From: Anaspis maculata | Lineage: Eukaryota > Arthropoda > Insecta > Coleoptera > Scraptiidae | DNA: 64,000 bases | Assembly (NCBI GenBank): GCA_949128115.1 | Contig: OX421963.1 | Coordinates: 85,259,602-85,323,601, forward strand | Reading direction: 5' to 3' | Shown here: one piece after another, positions 36,010 to 52,000 of the stretch | Layout: the number at the start of each line of letters is the position of its first letter | Position numbering within the stretch: position 1 is the stretch's first letter | Made by a program: the position numbers and the translations under genes | The notes under the pieces: generated by a model | What the model was told of the DNA's origin: nothing | The model's database searches: none | Seen by the model: the letters and a program-made list of their open reading frames with translations, nothing else

Positions 36010-39000
36010 AACCCACGTGACTTCAGGCTTCAATCCACGTGACTTTTGAATCGATCGGTCACCACTTTTGGAGTTGGCAGCTATTTGTTCCAAACGCAAC
36101 ATCTGACAAACGAAAACGGATATCAAAAAAAAAAGACATAATTGTTATCCAAAAAGTTCAGGTTTGAACCCACGTGACTTCAGGCTTCAACCCACGTGAA
36201 TCCAGGCTTCAACCCACGTGACTTTTCAAACAATCGGTCACCATTTTTGGAGTTGGCAGCTATTTGTTCCAAACGCAACATCTGACAAACGAACACGGAT
36301 ATAAAAAAAAAGACACAATTGTTATCCAAAAAGTTCAGGTTTTGACCCACGTGACTTCAGGCTTCAACCCACGTGACGTCAGGCTTCAACCCACGTGACT
36401 CCAGGCTTCAACCCACGTGACTTTTAGAACGATCGGTTACCACTTCTGGAGTTGGCAGCTACTTGTTCCAAACGCAACATCTGACAAACGAAGACAAATA
36501 TCAAAAAAGAAGACACAATTGTTATCCAAGAAGTTCAGGTTTTAACCCACGTGACTTCGGGCTTCAACCCACGTGACTTCAGGCTTCAACCCACGTGACT
36601 TTTTAAACGATCGGTCACCACTCTTGGAATTGGCAGCTTCTTGTTCCAAACGCAACATCTGACAAACAAACACGAATATCGAAAAAAAAAGACACAATTT
36701 TTATCCAAAAAGTTCAGGTTTTGACCCACGTGACTTCAGACTTCAACCCACGTGACTCCAGGATTCAACCCACGTGACTTTTAAAACGATCGGTCACCAC
36801 TTTAGGAGTTGGCAGCTACTTGTTCCAAACGCAACATCTTACAAACGAACACGAATTTCGAAAAAAAAGACACAATTGTTATCCAAAAAGTTCAGGTTTT
36901 AACCCACGTGACTTCAGGCTTCAACCCACGTGACGTCAGGCTTCAAACCACGTGACTTTTGAAACGATCGGTCACCACTTTTGGAGTTGGCAGCTTCTTG
37001 TTCCAAACGCAACATCTGACAAACGAACACGAATAACGAGAAAAAAAAAGACACAATTGTTATCCAAAAAGTTCAGGTTTTAACCCACGTTACTTCGGGC
37101 TTCAACCCACGTGACTTCAGGCTTCAACCCACGTGTCTTTTGAAACGATCGGTCACCACTTGTGGAGTTGGCAGCTACTTGTTCCAAACGCAACATCTGA
37201 CAAACGAACACGAATATCGGAGAAAAAAGACACAATTGTTATCCAAAAAGTTCAGGTTTCAACCCATGTGGCTTCAGGCTCCAACCCACGTGACTCCAGG
37301 CCTCAACCCACGTGACTCTTGAAACGATCGGTCACCACTTTTGGAGTTGGCAGCTACTTGTTCCAAACGCAACATCTGACAAACGAACACGGATATCGAA
37401 AAAAAAAAGACACAATTGTTATCCAAAAAGTTGAGGTTTCAACCCACGTGACATCAGGCTTAAACCCACGTGACTTCAGGCTTCAACCCACGTGACTTTT
37501 AAAACGATCGGTCAACACTTTTGCAGTTGGCAGCTACTTGTTCCAAACGCAACATCTGACAAACGAACACGAATATCGAAAAAAAAAAGACAAAATTGTC
37601 ATCCAAAAAGTTCAGGTTTTAACCCACGTGACTTCAGGCTTCATCCCACGTGACTTCAGGCTTCAACCCACGTGATTTTTAAAACAATCGGTCACCACTT
37701 CTGGAGTTGGCAGCTACTTGTTCCAAACGCAACACCTGACAAACGAACACGAATATCAAGAAAAAAGACACAATTGTTATCCAAAAAGTTCAGGTTTTAA
37801 CCCACGTGACTTCAGGCCTCGAACCACGTGACTGATGAAACGATCGGTCACCACATTTGGAGTTGGCAGCTACTTGTTCCAAACGCAACATCTGACAAAC
37901 GAACACAAATATCAAAAAAAAATACACAATTGTTATCTAAAAAGTTTAGGATTTAATCCACGTGACTCCAGGCTTCAACCCACGTGACTTCAGGCTTCAA
38001 CCCACGTGATTTTCAAAACGATCGGTCACCACTTTTGAAGTTGGCAGCTACTTGTTCCAAACGCAACATCTGACAAACGAACACAAATATCGAAAAAAAA
38101 AGACACAATTGTTATCCAAAAAGTTCAGGTTTTAACTCACGTGACTTCAGGCTTCAACCCACGTGACTCCAGGCTTCAACCCACGTGACTTTTGGAACGA
38201 TCGGTCACCACTTGTGGAGTTGGCAGCTATTTGTTCCAAACGCAACATCTGACAAACGAACACAGATATCAAAAAAAAAAGACCGAATTGCTATCCAGAA
38301 AGTTCAGGTTTTAACCCACGTGACTTCAGGCTTCAACCCACGTGACGTCAGGCTTCAACCCACGTGACTTCTAGAACGATCGGTCACCACTTTTGGAGTT
38401 GGCAGCTACTTGTTCCAAACGCAACATCTGACAAACGATCACGAATATCGAAGAAAAAAGACACAATTGTTATCCAAAAAGTTTAGGTTTCAACCCACGT
38501 GACTTCAAACTCCAACCCACGTGACTCCAGGCCTCAACCCACGTGACTCTTGAAACGATCGGTCACCACTTTTGGAGTTGGCAGCTATTTGTTCCAAACG
38601 CAACATCTGACAAACGAACACGAATATCGAAAAAAAGAAAAGACACAATTGTTATCCAAAATGTTCAGGTTTTAACCCACGTGACTTCAGGCTTCAACCC
38701 ACGTGACTTCAGGCTTCAACCCACGTGACTTCAGGCTTCAACCAACGTGACTTTTAAAACGATCGGTCACCACTTTTGGAATTGGCAGCTTCTTGTTCCA
38801 AACGCAACATCTGACAAACAAACACGAATATCGAAAAAAAAAGACACAATTTTTATCCAAAAAGTTCAGGTTTTGACCCACGTGACTTCAGACTCCAACC
38901 CACGTGACTTCAGGCTTCAACCCACGTGATTTTTGAAACGATCGGTCACCACTTTCGGAGTTGGCAGCTACTTGTTCCAAACGCAACATCTGAAAAACGA

Positions 39001-42000
39001 ACACGAATATCGAAAAAAAAAGACACAATTGTTATCCAGAAAGTTCAAGTTTTGACCCACGTGACTTCAGGCTTCAATCCACGTGACTTTTGAAACGATC
39101 GGTCACCACTTTTGGAGTTGGCAGCTATTTGTTCCAAACACAACATCTGACAAACGAACACGGATATCAAAAAAAAAAGACATAATTGTTTTCCAAAAAG
39201 TTCAGGTTTGAACCCACGTGACTTCAGGCTTCAACCCACGTGAATCCGGGCTTCAACCCACGTGACTTTCCAAACAATCGGTCACCATTTTTGGAGTTGG
39301 CAGCTATTTGTTCCAAACGCAACATCTGACAAACGAACACGGATATAAAAAAAAAAGACACAATTGTTATCCAAAAAGTTCAGGTTTTGACCCACGTGAC
39401 TTCAGGCTTCAACCCACGTGACGTCAGGCTTCAACCCACGTGACTTTTGAAACGATCGGTCACCACTTTTGGAGTTGGCAGCTTCTTGTTCCAAACGCAA
39501 CATCTGACAAACGAACACGAATAACGAAAAAAAAAAGACACAATTGTTATCCAAAAAGTTCAGGTTTTAACCCACGTGACTTCGAGCTTCAACCCACGTG
39601 ACTCCAGGCTTCAACCCACGTGTCTTTTGAAACGATCGGTCACCACTTGTGGAGTTGGCAGCTACTTGTTCCAAACGCAACATCTGACTAACGAACACGA
39701 ATATCGGAGAAAAAAGACACAATTGTTATCCAAAAAGTTCAGGTTCTAACCCATGTGACTTCAGGCTTCAACCCACGTGACACCAGGCCTCAACCCACGT
39801 GCTCTTGAAACGATCGGTCACCATTTTTGGAGTTGGCAGCTACTTGTTCCAAACGCAACATCTGACAAACGAACACGGATATCGAAAAAAAAAAGACACA
39901 ATTGTTATCCAAAAAGTTGAGGTTTTGACCCACGTGACTCCAGGCTTCAACCCACGTGACTTTTAAAACGATCGGTCAACACTTTTGCAGTTGGCAGCTA
40001 CTTGTTCCAAACGCAACATCTGACAAACGAACACGAATATCGAAAAAAAAAGACACAATTGTTATCCAAAAAGTTCAGGTTTTAACCCACGTGACTTCAG
40101 GCTTCATCCCACGTGACTTCAGGCTTGAACCCACGTGATTTTCAAAACAATCGGTCACCACTTCTGGAGTTGGCAGCTACTTGTTCCAAACGCAACATCT
40201 GACAAACGGACACGAATATCGAAGAAAAAGACACAATTGTTATCCAAAAAGTTCAGGTTTGGACCCACGTGACTTCAGGCTTCAGCCCACGTGACTTCAG
40301 GCTTCAACCCACGTGACTCCAGGCTTCAACCCACGTGACTTTTAATACGATCGGTCACCACTCTTGGAGTTGGCAGCTACTTGTTCCAAACGCAACATCT
40401 GACAAACGAACACAATTATCGAAAAAAAAAAGACACAATTGTTATCCAAAAGTTCAGGTTTTAACCCACGTGACTACAGGCTTCAACCCACGTGACTTCA
40501 GGCTTCAACCCCCGTGACTTTTAAAACGATCGGTCACCACTTTAGGAGTTGGCAGCTACTTGTTCCAAACGCAACACTTGACAAACGAACACGAATATCA
40601 AAAAAAAAAGACACAATTGTTATCCGAAAAGTTCAGGTTTTAACCCACGTGACTTCAGGCCTCAACCCACGTGACTATTGAAACGATCGGTCACCACTTT
40701 TGGAGTTGGCAGCTACTTGTTCCAAACGCAACATCTGACAAACGAACACAAATATCAAAAAAAAATACACAATTGTTATCTAAAAAGTTTAGGTTTTAAT
40801 CCACGTGACTTCAGGCTTCAACCCACGTGACTTCAGGCTTCAACCCTAGTGATTTTTAAAACGATCGGTCACCACTTTTGGAGTTGGCAGCTACTTGTTT
40901 CAAACGCAACATCTGACAAACGAACACAAATATCGAAAAAAAAAGACACAATTGTTATCCAAAAAGTTCAGGTTTTAACCCACGTGACTTCAGGTTTCAA
41001 CCCACGTGCATTTCAAAACGATCGGTCACAACTTTTGGAGTTGGCAGCTACTTGTTCCAAACGCAACACCTGACAAACGAACACGAATATCAAGGAAAAA
41101 GACACAATTGTTATCCAAAAAGTTCAGGTTTTAACCCACGTGACTTCAGGCTTCAACCCACGTGACTTCAGGCTTCAATCCACGTGACTTTTGAATCGAT
41201 CGGTCACCACTTTTGGAGTTGGCAGCTATTTGTTCCAAACGCAACATCTGACAAACGAACACGGATATCAAAAAAAAAAGACATAATTGTTATCCAAAAA
41301 GTTCAGGTTCGAACCCACGTGACTTCAGGCTTCAACCCACGTGAATCCAGGCTTCAACCCACGTGACTTTTCAAACAATCGGTCACCATTTTTGGAGTTG
41401 GCAGCTATTTGTTCCAAACGCAACATCTGACAAACGAACACGGATATAAAAAAAAAAGACACAATTGTTATCCAAAAAGTTCAGGTTTTGACCCACGTGA
41501 CTTCAGGCTTCAACCCACGTGACGTCAGGCTTCAACCCACGTGACTCCAGGCTTCAACCCACGTGACTTTTAGAACGATCGGTTACCACTTCTGGAGTTG
41601 GCAGCTACTTGTTCCAAACGCAACATCTGACAAACTAAGACAAATATCAAAAAAGAAGACACAATTGTTATCCAAGAAGTTCAGGTTTTAACCCACGTGC
41701 TTCGGGCTTCAACCCACGTGACTTCAGGCTTCAACCCACGTGACTTTTTAAACGATCGGTCACCACTCTTGGAATTGGCAGCTTCTTGTTCCAAACGCAA
41801 CATCTGACAAACAAACACGAATATCGAAAAAAAAAGACACAATTTTTATCCAAAAAGTTCAGGTTTTGACCCACGTGACTTCAGACTTCAACCCACGTGA
41901 CTCCAGGATTCAACCCACGTGACTTTTAAAACGATCGGTCACCACTTTAGGAGTTGGCAGCTACTTGTTCCAAACGCAACATCTTACAAACGAACACGAA

Positions 42001-45000
42001 TTTCGAAAAAAAAGACACAATTGTTATCCAAAAAGTTCAGGTTTTAACCCACGTGACTTCAGGCTTCAACCCACGTGACGTCAGGCTTCAAACCACGTGA
42101 CTTTTGAAACGATCGGTCACCACTTTTGGAGTTGGCAGCTTCTTGTTCCAAACGCAACATCTGACAAACGAACACGAATAACGAGAAAAAAAAAGACACA
42201 ATTGTTATCCAAAAAGTTCAGGTTTTAACCCACGTTACTTCGGGCTTCAACCCACGTGACTTCAGGCTTCAACCCACGTGTCTTTTGAAACGATCGGTCA
42301 CCACTTGTGGAGTTGGCAGCTACTTGTTCCAAACGCAACATCTGACAAACGAACACGAATATCGGAGAAAAAAGACACAATTGTTATCCAAAAAGTTCAG
42401 GTTTCAACCCATGTGGCTTCAGGCTCCAACCCACGTGCTCCAGGCCTCAACCCACGTGACTCTTGAAACGATCGGTCACCACTTTTGGAGTTGGCAGCTA
42501 CTTGTTCCAAACGCAACATCTGACAAACGAACACGGATATCGAAAAAAAAAAGACACAATTGTTATCCAAAAAGTTGAGGTTTCAACCCACGTGACATCA
42601 GGCTTAAACCCACGTGACTTCAGGCTTCAACCCACGTGACTTTTAAAACGATCGGTCAACACTTTTGCAGTTGGCAGCTACTTGTTCCAAACGCAACATC
42701 TGACAAACGAACACGAATATCGAAAAAAAAAAGACAAAATTGTCATCCAAAAAGTTCAGGTTTTAACCCACGTGACTTCAGGCTTCATCCCACGTGACTT
42801 CAGGCTTCAACCCACGTGATTTTTAAAACAATCGGTCACCACTTCTGGAGTTGGCAGCTACTTGTTCCAAACGCAACACCTGACAAACGAACACGAATAT
42901 CAAGAAAAAAGACACAATTGTTATCCAAAAAGTTCAGGTTTTAACCCACGTGACTTCAGGCCTCGAACCACGTGACTGATGAAACGATCGGTCACCACAT
43001 TTGGAGTTGGCAGCTACTTGTTCCAAACGCAACATCTGACAAACGAACACAAATATCAAAAAAAAATACACAATTGTTATCTAAAAAGTTTAGGATTTAA
43101 TCCACGTGACTCCAGGCTTCAACCCACGTGACTTCAGGCTTCAACCCACGTGATTTTCAAAACGATCGGTCACCACTTTTGAAGTTGGCAGCTACTTGTT
43201 CCAAACGCAACATCTGACAAACGAACACAAATATCGAAAAAAAAAGACACAATTGTTATCCAAAAAGTTCAGGTTTTAACTCACGTGACTTCAGGCTTCA
43301 ACCCACGTGACTCCAGGCTTCAACCCACGTGACTTTTGGAACGATCGGTCACCACTTGTGGAGTTGGCAGCTATTTGTTCCAAACGCAACATCTGACAAA
43401 CGAACACAGATATCAAAAAAAAAAGACCGAATTGCTATCCAGAAAGTTCAGGTTTTAACCCACGTGACTTCAGGCTTCAACCCACGTGACGTCAGGCTTC
43501 AACCCACGTGACTTCTAGAACGATCGGTCACCACTTTTGGAGTTGGCAGCTACTTGTTCCAAACGCAACATCTGACAAACGATCACGAATATCGAAGAAA
43601 AAAGACACAATTGTTATCCAAAAAGTTTAGGTTTCAACCCACGTGACTTCAAACTCCAACCCACGTGACTCCAGGCCTCAACCCACGTGACTCTTGAAAC
43701 GATCGGTCACCACTTTTGGAGTTGGCAGCTATTTGTTCCAAACGCAACATCTGACAAACGAACACGAATATCGAAAAAAAGAAAAGACACAATTGTTATC
43801 CAAAATGTTCAGGTTTTAACCCACGTGACTTCAGGCTTCAACCCACGTGACTTCAGGCTTCAACCCACGTGACTTCAGGCTTCAACCAACGTGACTTTTA
43901 AAACGATCGGTCACCACTTTTGGAATTGGCAGCTTCTTGTTCCAAACGCAACATCTGACAAACAAACACGAATATCGAAAAAAAAGACACAATTTTTATC
44001 CAAAAAGTTCAGGTTTTGACCCACGTGACTTCAGACTCCAACCCACGTGACTTCAGGCTTCAACCCACGTGATTTTTGAAACGATCGGTCACCACTTTCG
44101 GAGTTGGCAGCTACTTGTTCCAAACGCAACATCTGAAAAACGAACACGAATATCGAAAAAAAAAGACACAATTGTTATCCAGAAAGTTCAAGTTTTGACC
44201 CACGTGACTTCAGGCTTCAACCCACGTGACTTCAGGCTTCAATCCACGTGACTTTTGAAACGATCGGTCCTCACTTTTGGAGTTGGCAGCTATTTGTTCC
44301 AAACACAACATCTGACAAACGAACACGGATATCAAAAAAAAAAGACATAATTGTTTTCCAAAAAGTTCAGGTTTGAACCCACGTGACTTCAGGCTTCAAC
44401 CCACGTGAATCCGGGCTTCAACCCACGTGACTTTCCAAACAATCGGTCACCATTTTTGGAGTTGGCAGCTATTTGTTCCAAACGCAACATCTGACAAACG
44501 AACACGGATATAAAAAAAAAAGACACAATTGTTATCCAAAAAGTTCAGGTTTTGACCCACGTGACTTCAGGCTTCAACCCACGTGACGTCAGGCTTCAAC
44601 CCACGTGACTTTTGAAACGATCGGTCACCACTTTTGGAGTTGGCAGCTTCTTGTTCCAAACGCAACATCTGACAAACGAACACGAATAACGAAAAAAAAA
44701 AGACACAATTGTTATCCAAAAAGTTCAGGTTTTAACCCACGTGACTTCGAGCTTCAACCCACGTGACTCCAGGCTTCAACCCACGTGTCTTTTGAAACGA
44801 TCGGTCACCACTTGTGGAGTTGGCAGCTACTTGTTCCAAACGCAACATCTGACTAACGAACACGAATATCGGAGAAAAAAGACGCAATTGTTATCCAAAA
44901 AGTTCAGGTTCTAACCCATGTGACTTCAGGCTTCAACCCACGTGACACCAGGCCTCAACCCACGTGCTCTTGAAACGATCGGTCACCATTTTTGGAGTTG

Positions 45001-48000
45001 GCAGCTACTTGTTCCAAACGCAACATCTGACAAACGAACACGGATATCGAAAAAAAAAAGACACAATTGTTATCCAAAAAGTTGAGGTTTTGACCCACGT
45101 GACATCAGGCTTAAACCCACGTGACTTCAGGCTTCAACCCACGTGACTTTTAAAACGATCGGTCAACACTTTTGCAGTTGGCAGCTACTTGTTCCAAACG
45201 CAACATCTGACAAACGAACACGAATATCGAAAAAAAAAGACACAATTGTTATCCAAAAAGTTCAGGTTTTAACCCACGTGACTTCAGGCTTCATCCCACG
45301 TGACTTCAGGCTTGAACCCACGTGATTTTCAAAACAATCGGTCACCACTTCTGGAGTTGGCAGCTACTTGTTCCAAACGCAACATCTGACAAACGGACAC
45401 GAATATCGAAGAAAAAGACACAATTGTTATCCAAAAAGTTCAGGTTTGGACCCACGTGACTTCAGGCTTCAGCCCACGTGACTTCAGGCTTCAACCCACG
45501 TGACTCCAGGCTTCAACCCACGTGACTTTTAATACGATCGGTCACCACTCTTGGAGTTGGCAGCTACTTGTTCCAAACGCAACATCTGACAAACGAACAC
45601 AATTATCGAAAAAAAAAAGACACAATTGTTATCCAAAAGTTCAGGTTTTAACCCACGTGACTACAGGCTTCAACCCACGTGACTTCAGGCTTCAACCCCC
45701 GTGACTTTTAAAACGATCGGTCACCACTTTAGGAGTTGGCAGCTACTTGTTCCGAACGCAACACTTGACAAACGAACACGAATATCAAAAAAAAAAGACA
45801 CAATTGTTATCCGAAAAGTTCAGGTTTTAACCCACGTGACTTCAGGCCTCAACCCACGTGACTATTGAAACGATCGGTCACCACTTTTGGAGTTGGCAGC
45901 TACTTGTTCCAAACGCAACATCTGACAAACGAACACAAATATCAAAAAAAAATACACAATTGTTATCTAAAAAGTTTAGGTTTTAATCCACGTGACTTCA
46001 GGCTTCAACCCACGTGACTTCAGGCTTCAACCCTAGTGATTTTTAAAACGATCGGTCACCACTTTTGGAGTTGGCAGCTACTTGTTTCAAACGCAACATC
46101 TGACAAACGAACACAAATATCGAAAAAAAAAGACACAATTGTTATCCAAAAAGTTCAGGTTTTAACCCACGTGACTTCAGGTTTCAACCCACGTGCATTT
46201 CAAAACGATCGGTCACAACTTTTGGAGTTGGCAGCTACTTGTTCCAAACGCAACACCTGACAAACGAACACGAATATCAAGGAAAAAGACACAATTGTTA
46301 TCCAAAAAGTTCAGGTTTTAACCCACGTGACTTCAGGCTTCAACCCACGTGACTTCAGGCTTCAATCCACGTGACTTTTGAATCGATCGGTCACCACTTT
46401 TGGAGTTGGCAGCTATTTGTTCCAAACGCAACATCTGACAAACGAACACGGATATCAAAAAAAAAAGACATAATTGTTATCCAAAAAGTTCAGGTTTGAA
46501 CCCACGTGACTTCAGGCTTCAACCCACGTGAATCCAGGCTTCAACCCACGTGACTTTTCAAACAATCGGTCACCATTTTTGGAGTTGGCAGCTATTTGTT
46601 CCAAACGCAACATCTGACAAACGAACACGGATATAAAAAAAAAAGACACAATTGTTATCCAAAAAGTTCAGGTTTTGACCCACGTGACTTCAGGCTTCAA
46701 CCCACGTGACGTCAGGCTTCAACCCACGTGACTCCAGGCTTCAACCCACGTGACTTTTAGAACGATCGGTTACCACTTCTGGAGTTGGCAGCTACTTGTT
46801 CCAAACGCAACATCTGACAAACGAAGACAAATATCAAAAAAGAAGACACAATTGTTATCCAAGAAGTTCAGGTTTTAACCCACGTGACTTCGGGCTTCAA
46901 CCCACGTGACTTCAGGCTTCAACCCACGTGACTTTTTAAACGATCGGTCACCACTCTTGGAATTGGCAGCTTCTTGTTCCAAACGCAACATCTGACAAAC
47001 AAACACGAATATCGAAAAAAAAAGACACAATTTTTATCCAAAAAGTTCAGGTTTTGACCCACGTGACTTCAGACTTCAACCCACGTGACTCCAGGATTCA
47101 ACCCACGTGACTTTTAAAACGATCGGTCACCACTTTAGGAGTTGGCAGCTACTTGTTCCAAACGCAACATCTTACAAACGAACACGAATTTCGAAAAAAA
47201 AGACACAATTGTTATCCAAAAAGTTCAGGTTTTAACCCACGTGACTTCAGGCTTCAACCCACGTGACGTCAGGCTTCAAACCACGTGACTTTTGAAACGA
47301 TCGGTCACCACTTTTGGAGTTGGCAGCTTCTTGTTCCAAACGCAACATCTGACAAACGAACACGAATAACGAGAAAAAAAAAGACACAATTGTTATCCAA
47401 AAAGTTCAGGTTTTAACCCACGTTACTTCGGGCTTCAACCCACGTGACTTCAGGCTTCAACCCACGTGTCTTTTGAAACGATCGGTCACCACTTGTGGAG
47501 TTGGCAGCTACTTGTTCCAAACGCAACATCTGACAAACGAACACGAATATCGGAGAAAAAAGACACAATTGTTATCCAAAAAGTTCAGGTTTCAACCCAT
47601 GTGGCTTCAGGCTCCAACCCACGTGACTCCAGGCCTCAACCCACGTGACTCTTGAAACGATCGGTCACCACTTTTGGAGTTGGCAGCTACTTGTTCCAAA
47701 CGCAACATCTGACAAACGAACACGGATATCGAAAAAAAAAGACACAATTGTTATCCAAAAAGTTGAGGTTTCAACCCACGTGACATCAGGCTTAAACCCA
47801 CGTGACTTCAGGCTTCAACCCACGTGACTTTTAAAACGATCGGTCAACACTTTTGCAGTTGGCAGCTACTTGTTCCAAACGCAACATCTGACAAACGAAC
47901 ACGAATATCGAAAAAAAAAAGACAAAATTGTCATCCAAAAAGTTCAGGTTTTAACCCACGTGACTTCAGGCTTCATCCCACGTGACTTCAGGCTTCAACC

Positions 48001-49080
48001 CACGTGATTTTTAAAACAATCGGTCACCACTTCTGGAGTTGGCAGCTACTTGTTCCAAACGCAACACCTGACAAACGAACACGAATATCAAGAAAAAAGA
48101 CACAATTGTTATCCAAAAAGTTCAGGTTTTAACCCACGTGACTTCAGGCCTCGAACCACGTGACTGATGAAACGATCGGTCACCACATTTGGAGTTGGCA
48201 GCTACTTGTTCCAAACGCAACATCTGACAAACGAACACAAATATCAAAAAAAAATACACAATTGTTATCTAAAAAGTTTAGGATTTAATCCACGTGACTC
48301 CAGGCTTCAACCCACGTGACTTCAGGCTTCAACCCACGTGATTTTCAAAACGATCGGTCACCACTTTTGAAGTTGGCAGCTACTTGTTCCAAACGCAACA
48401 TCCGACAAACGAACACAAATATCGAAAAAAAAAGACACAATTGTTATCCAAAAAGTTCAGGTTTTAACTCACGTGACTTCAGGCTTCAACCCACGTGACT
48501 CCAGGCTTCAACCCACGTGACTTTTGGAACGATCGGTCACCACTTGTGGAGTTGGCAGCTATTTGTTCCAAACGCAACATCTGACAAACGAACACAGATA
48601 TCAAAAAAAAAAGACCGAATTGCTATCCAGAAAGTTCAGGTTTTAACCCACGTGACTTCAGGCTTCAACCCACGTGACGTCAGGCTTCAACCCACGTGAC
48701 TTCTAGAACGATCGGTCACCACTTTTGGAGTTGGCAGCTACTTGTTCCAAACGCAACATCTGACAAACGATCACGAATATCGAAGAAAAAAGACACAATT
48801 GTTATCCAAAAAGTTTAGGTTTCAACCCACGTGACTTCAAACTCCAACCCACGTGACTCCAGGCCTCAACCCACGTGACTCTTGAAACGATCGGTCACCA
48901 CTTTTGGAGTTGGCAGCTATTTGTTCCAAACGCAACATCTGACAAACGAACACGAATATCGAAAAAAAGAAAAGACACAATTGTTATCCAAAATGTTCAG
49001 GTTTTAACCCACGTGACTTCAGGCTTCAACCCACGTGACTTCAGGCTTCAACCCACGTGACTTCAGGCTTCAACCAACGT
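36010..49080. repeat. Higher-order repeat C: 5.15-5.19 kb unit, two full and one partial copy
   Basis: Landmarks recur at 5144-5145 bp and then 5187-5188 bp. The TTGAATCGATCGG junction is at 36046, 41191 and 46378; the TAGAACGATCGG/RIAIQ-type monomer is at 38185, 43329 and 48517. The 43-bp difference in unit length (about two 22-bp units, plus single-base changes) fits subrepeat gain or loss. Copy 3 follows copy 2 to about 49080 and then skips two monomers. Confidence 0.85.
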
Positions 49081-52000
49081 GACTTTTGAAACGATCGGTC
49101 ACCACTTTTGGAGTTGGCAGCTATTTGTTCCAAACACAACATCTGACAAACGAACACGGATATCAAAAAAAAAAGACATAATTGTTTTCCAAAAAGTTCA
49201 GGTTTGAACCCACGTGACTTCAGGCTTCAACCCACGTGAATCCGGGCTTCAACCCACGTGACTTTCCAAACAATCGGTCACCATTTTTGGAGTTGGCAGC
49301 TATTTGTTCCAAACGCAACATCTGACAAACGAACACGGATATAAAAAAAAAAGACACAATTGTTATCCAAAAAGTTCAGGTTTTGACCCACGTGACTTCA
49401 GGCTTCAACCCACGTGACGTCAGGCTTCAACCCACGTGACTTTTGAAACGATCGGTCACCACTTTTGGAGTTGGCAGCTTCTTGTTCCAAACGCAACATC
49501 TGACAAACGAACACGAATAACGAAAAAAAAAAGACACAATTGTTATCCAAAAAGTTCAGGTTTTAACCCACGTGACTTCGAGCTTCAACCCACGTGACTC
49601 CAGGCTTCAACCCACGTGTCTTTTGAAACGATCGGTCACCACTTGTGGAGTTGGCAGCTACTTGTTCCAAACGCAACATCTGACTAACGAACACGAATAT
49701 CGGAGAAAAAAGACACAATTGTTATCCAAAAAGTTGAGGTTTTGACCCACGTGACATCAGGCTTAAACCCACGTGACTTCAGGCTTCAACCCACGTGACG
49801 TCAGGCTTCAAACCACGTGACTCCAGGCTTCAACCCACGTGTCTTTTGAAACGATCGGTCACCACTTGTGGAGTTGGCAGCTACTTGTTCCAAACGCAAC
49901 ATCTGACAAACGAACACGGATATCGAAAAAAAAAAGACACAATTGTTATCCAAAAAGTTGAGGTTTTGACCCACGTGACATCAGGCTTAAACCCACGTGA
50001 CTTCAGGCTTCAACCCACGTGACGTCAGGCTTCAAACCACGTGACTTTTGAAACGATCGGTCACCACTTTTGGAGTTGGCAGCTTCTTGTTCCAAACGCA
50101 ACATCTGACAAACGAACACGAATATCGAAAAAAAAAGACACAATTTTTATCCAAAAAAGTTCAGGTTTTGACCCACGTGACTTCAGACTTCAACCCACGT
50201 GACTCCAGGATTCAACCCACGTGACTTTTAAAACGATCGGTCACCACTTTAGGAGTTGGCAGCTACTTGTTCCAAACGCAACATCTTACAAACGAACACG
50301 AATTTCGAAAAAAAAGACACAATTGTTATCCAAAAAGTTCAGGTTTTAACCCACGTGACTTCAGGCTTCAACCCACGTGACGTCAGGCTTCAAACCACGT
50401 GACTTTTGAAACGATCGGTCACCACTTTTGGAGTTGGCAGCTTCTTGTTCCAAACGCAACATCTGACAAACGAACACGAATAACGAAAAAAAAAAAGACA
50501 CAATTGTTATCCAAAAAATTCAGGTTTTAACCCACGTTACTTCGGGCTTCAACCCACGTGACTTCAGGCTTCAACCCACGTGTCTTTTGAAACGAACGGT
50601 CACCACTTGTGGAGTTGGCAGCTACTTGTTCCAAACGCAACATCTGACAAACGAACACGAATATCGGAGAAAAAAGACACAATTGTTATCCAAAAAGTTC
50701 AGGTTTCAACCCATGTGACTTCAGGCTCCAACCCACGTGACTCCAGGCCTCAACCCACGTGACTCTTGAAACGATCGGTCAACACTTTTGGAGTTGGCAG
50801 CTACTTGTTCCAAACGCAACATCTGACAAACGAACACGGATATCGAAAAAAAAAAGACACAATTGTTATCCAAAAAGTTGAGGTTTCAACCCACGTGACA
50901 TCAGGCTTAAACCCACGTGACTTCAGGCTTCAACCCACGTGACTTTTAAAACGATCGGTCAACACTTTTGCAGTTGGCAGCTACTTGTTCCAAACGCAAC
51001 ATCTGACAAACGAACACGAATATCGAAAAAAAAAGACAAAATTGTCATCCAAAAAGTTCAGGTTTTAACCCACGTGACTTCAGGCTTCATCCCACGTGAC
51101 TTCAGGCTTCAACCCACGTGATTTTTAAAACAATCGGTCACCACTTCTGGAGTTGGCAGCTACTTGTTCCAAACGCAACACTTGACAAACGAACACGAAT
51201 ATCAAGAAAAAAGACACAATTGTTATCCAAAAAGTTCAGGTTTTAACCCACGTGACTTCAGGCCTCGAACCACGTGACTGATGAAACGATCGGTCACCAC
51301 ATTTGGAGTTGGCAGCTACTTGTTCCAAACGCAACATCTGACAAACGAACACAAATATCAAAAAAAATACACAATTGTTATCTAAAAAGTTTAGGTTTCA
51401 ATCCACGTGACTCCAGGCTTCAACCCACGTGACTTCAGGCTTCAACCCACGTGATTTTTAAAACGATCGGTCACCACTTTTGAAGTTGGCAGCTACTTGT
51501 TCCAAACGCAACATCTGACAAACGAACACAAATATCGAAAAAAAAAGACACAATTGTTGTCCAAAAAGTTCAGGTTTTAACTCACGTGACTTCAGGCTTC
51601 AACCCACGTGCATTTCAAAACGATCGGTCACCACTTTTGGAGTTGGCAGCTACTTGTTCCAAACGCAACACCTGACAAACGAACACGAATATCAAGGAAA
51701 AAGACACAATTGTTATCCAAAAAGTTCAGGTTAGAACCCACGTGACTTCAGGCTTCAACCCACGTGACTCCAGGCTTCAACCCACGTGACTTTTGGAACG
51801 ATCGGTCACCACTTGTGGAGTTGGCAGCTATTTGTTCCAAACGCAACATCTGACAAACGAACACAGATATCAAAAAAAAAAGACCGAATTGTTATCCAGA
51901 AAGTTCAAGTTTTAACCCACGTGACTTCAGGCTTCAACCCACGTGACGTCAGGCTTCAACCCACGTGACTTTTAGAACGATCGGTCACCACTTTTGGAGT

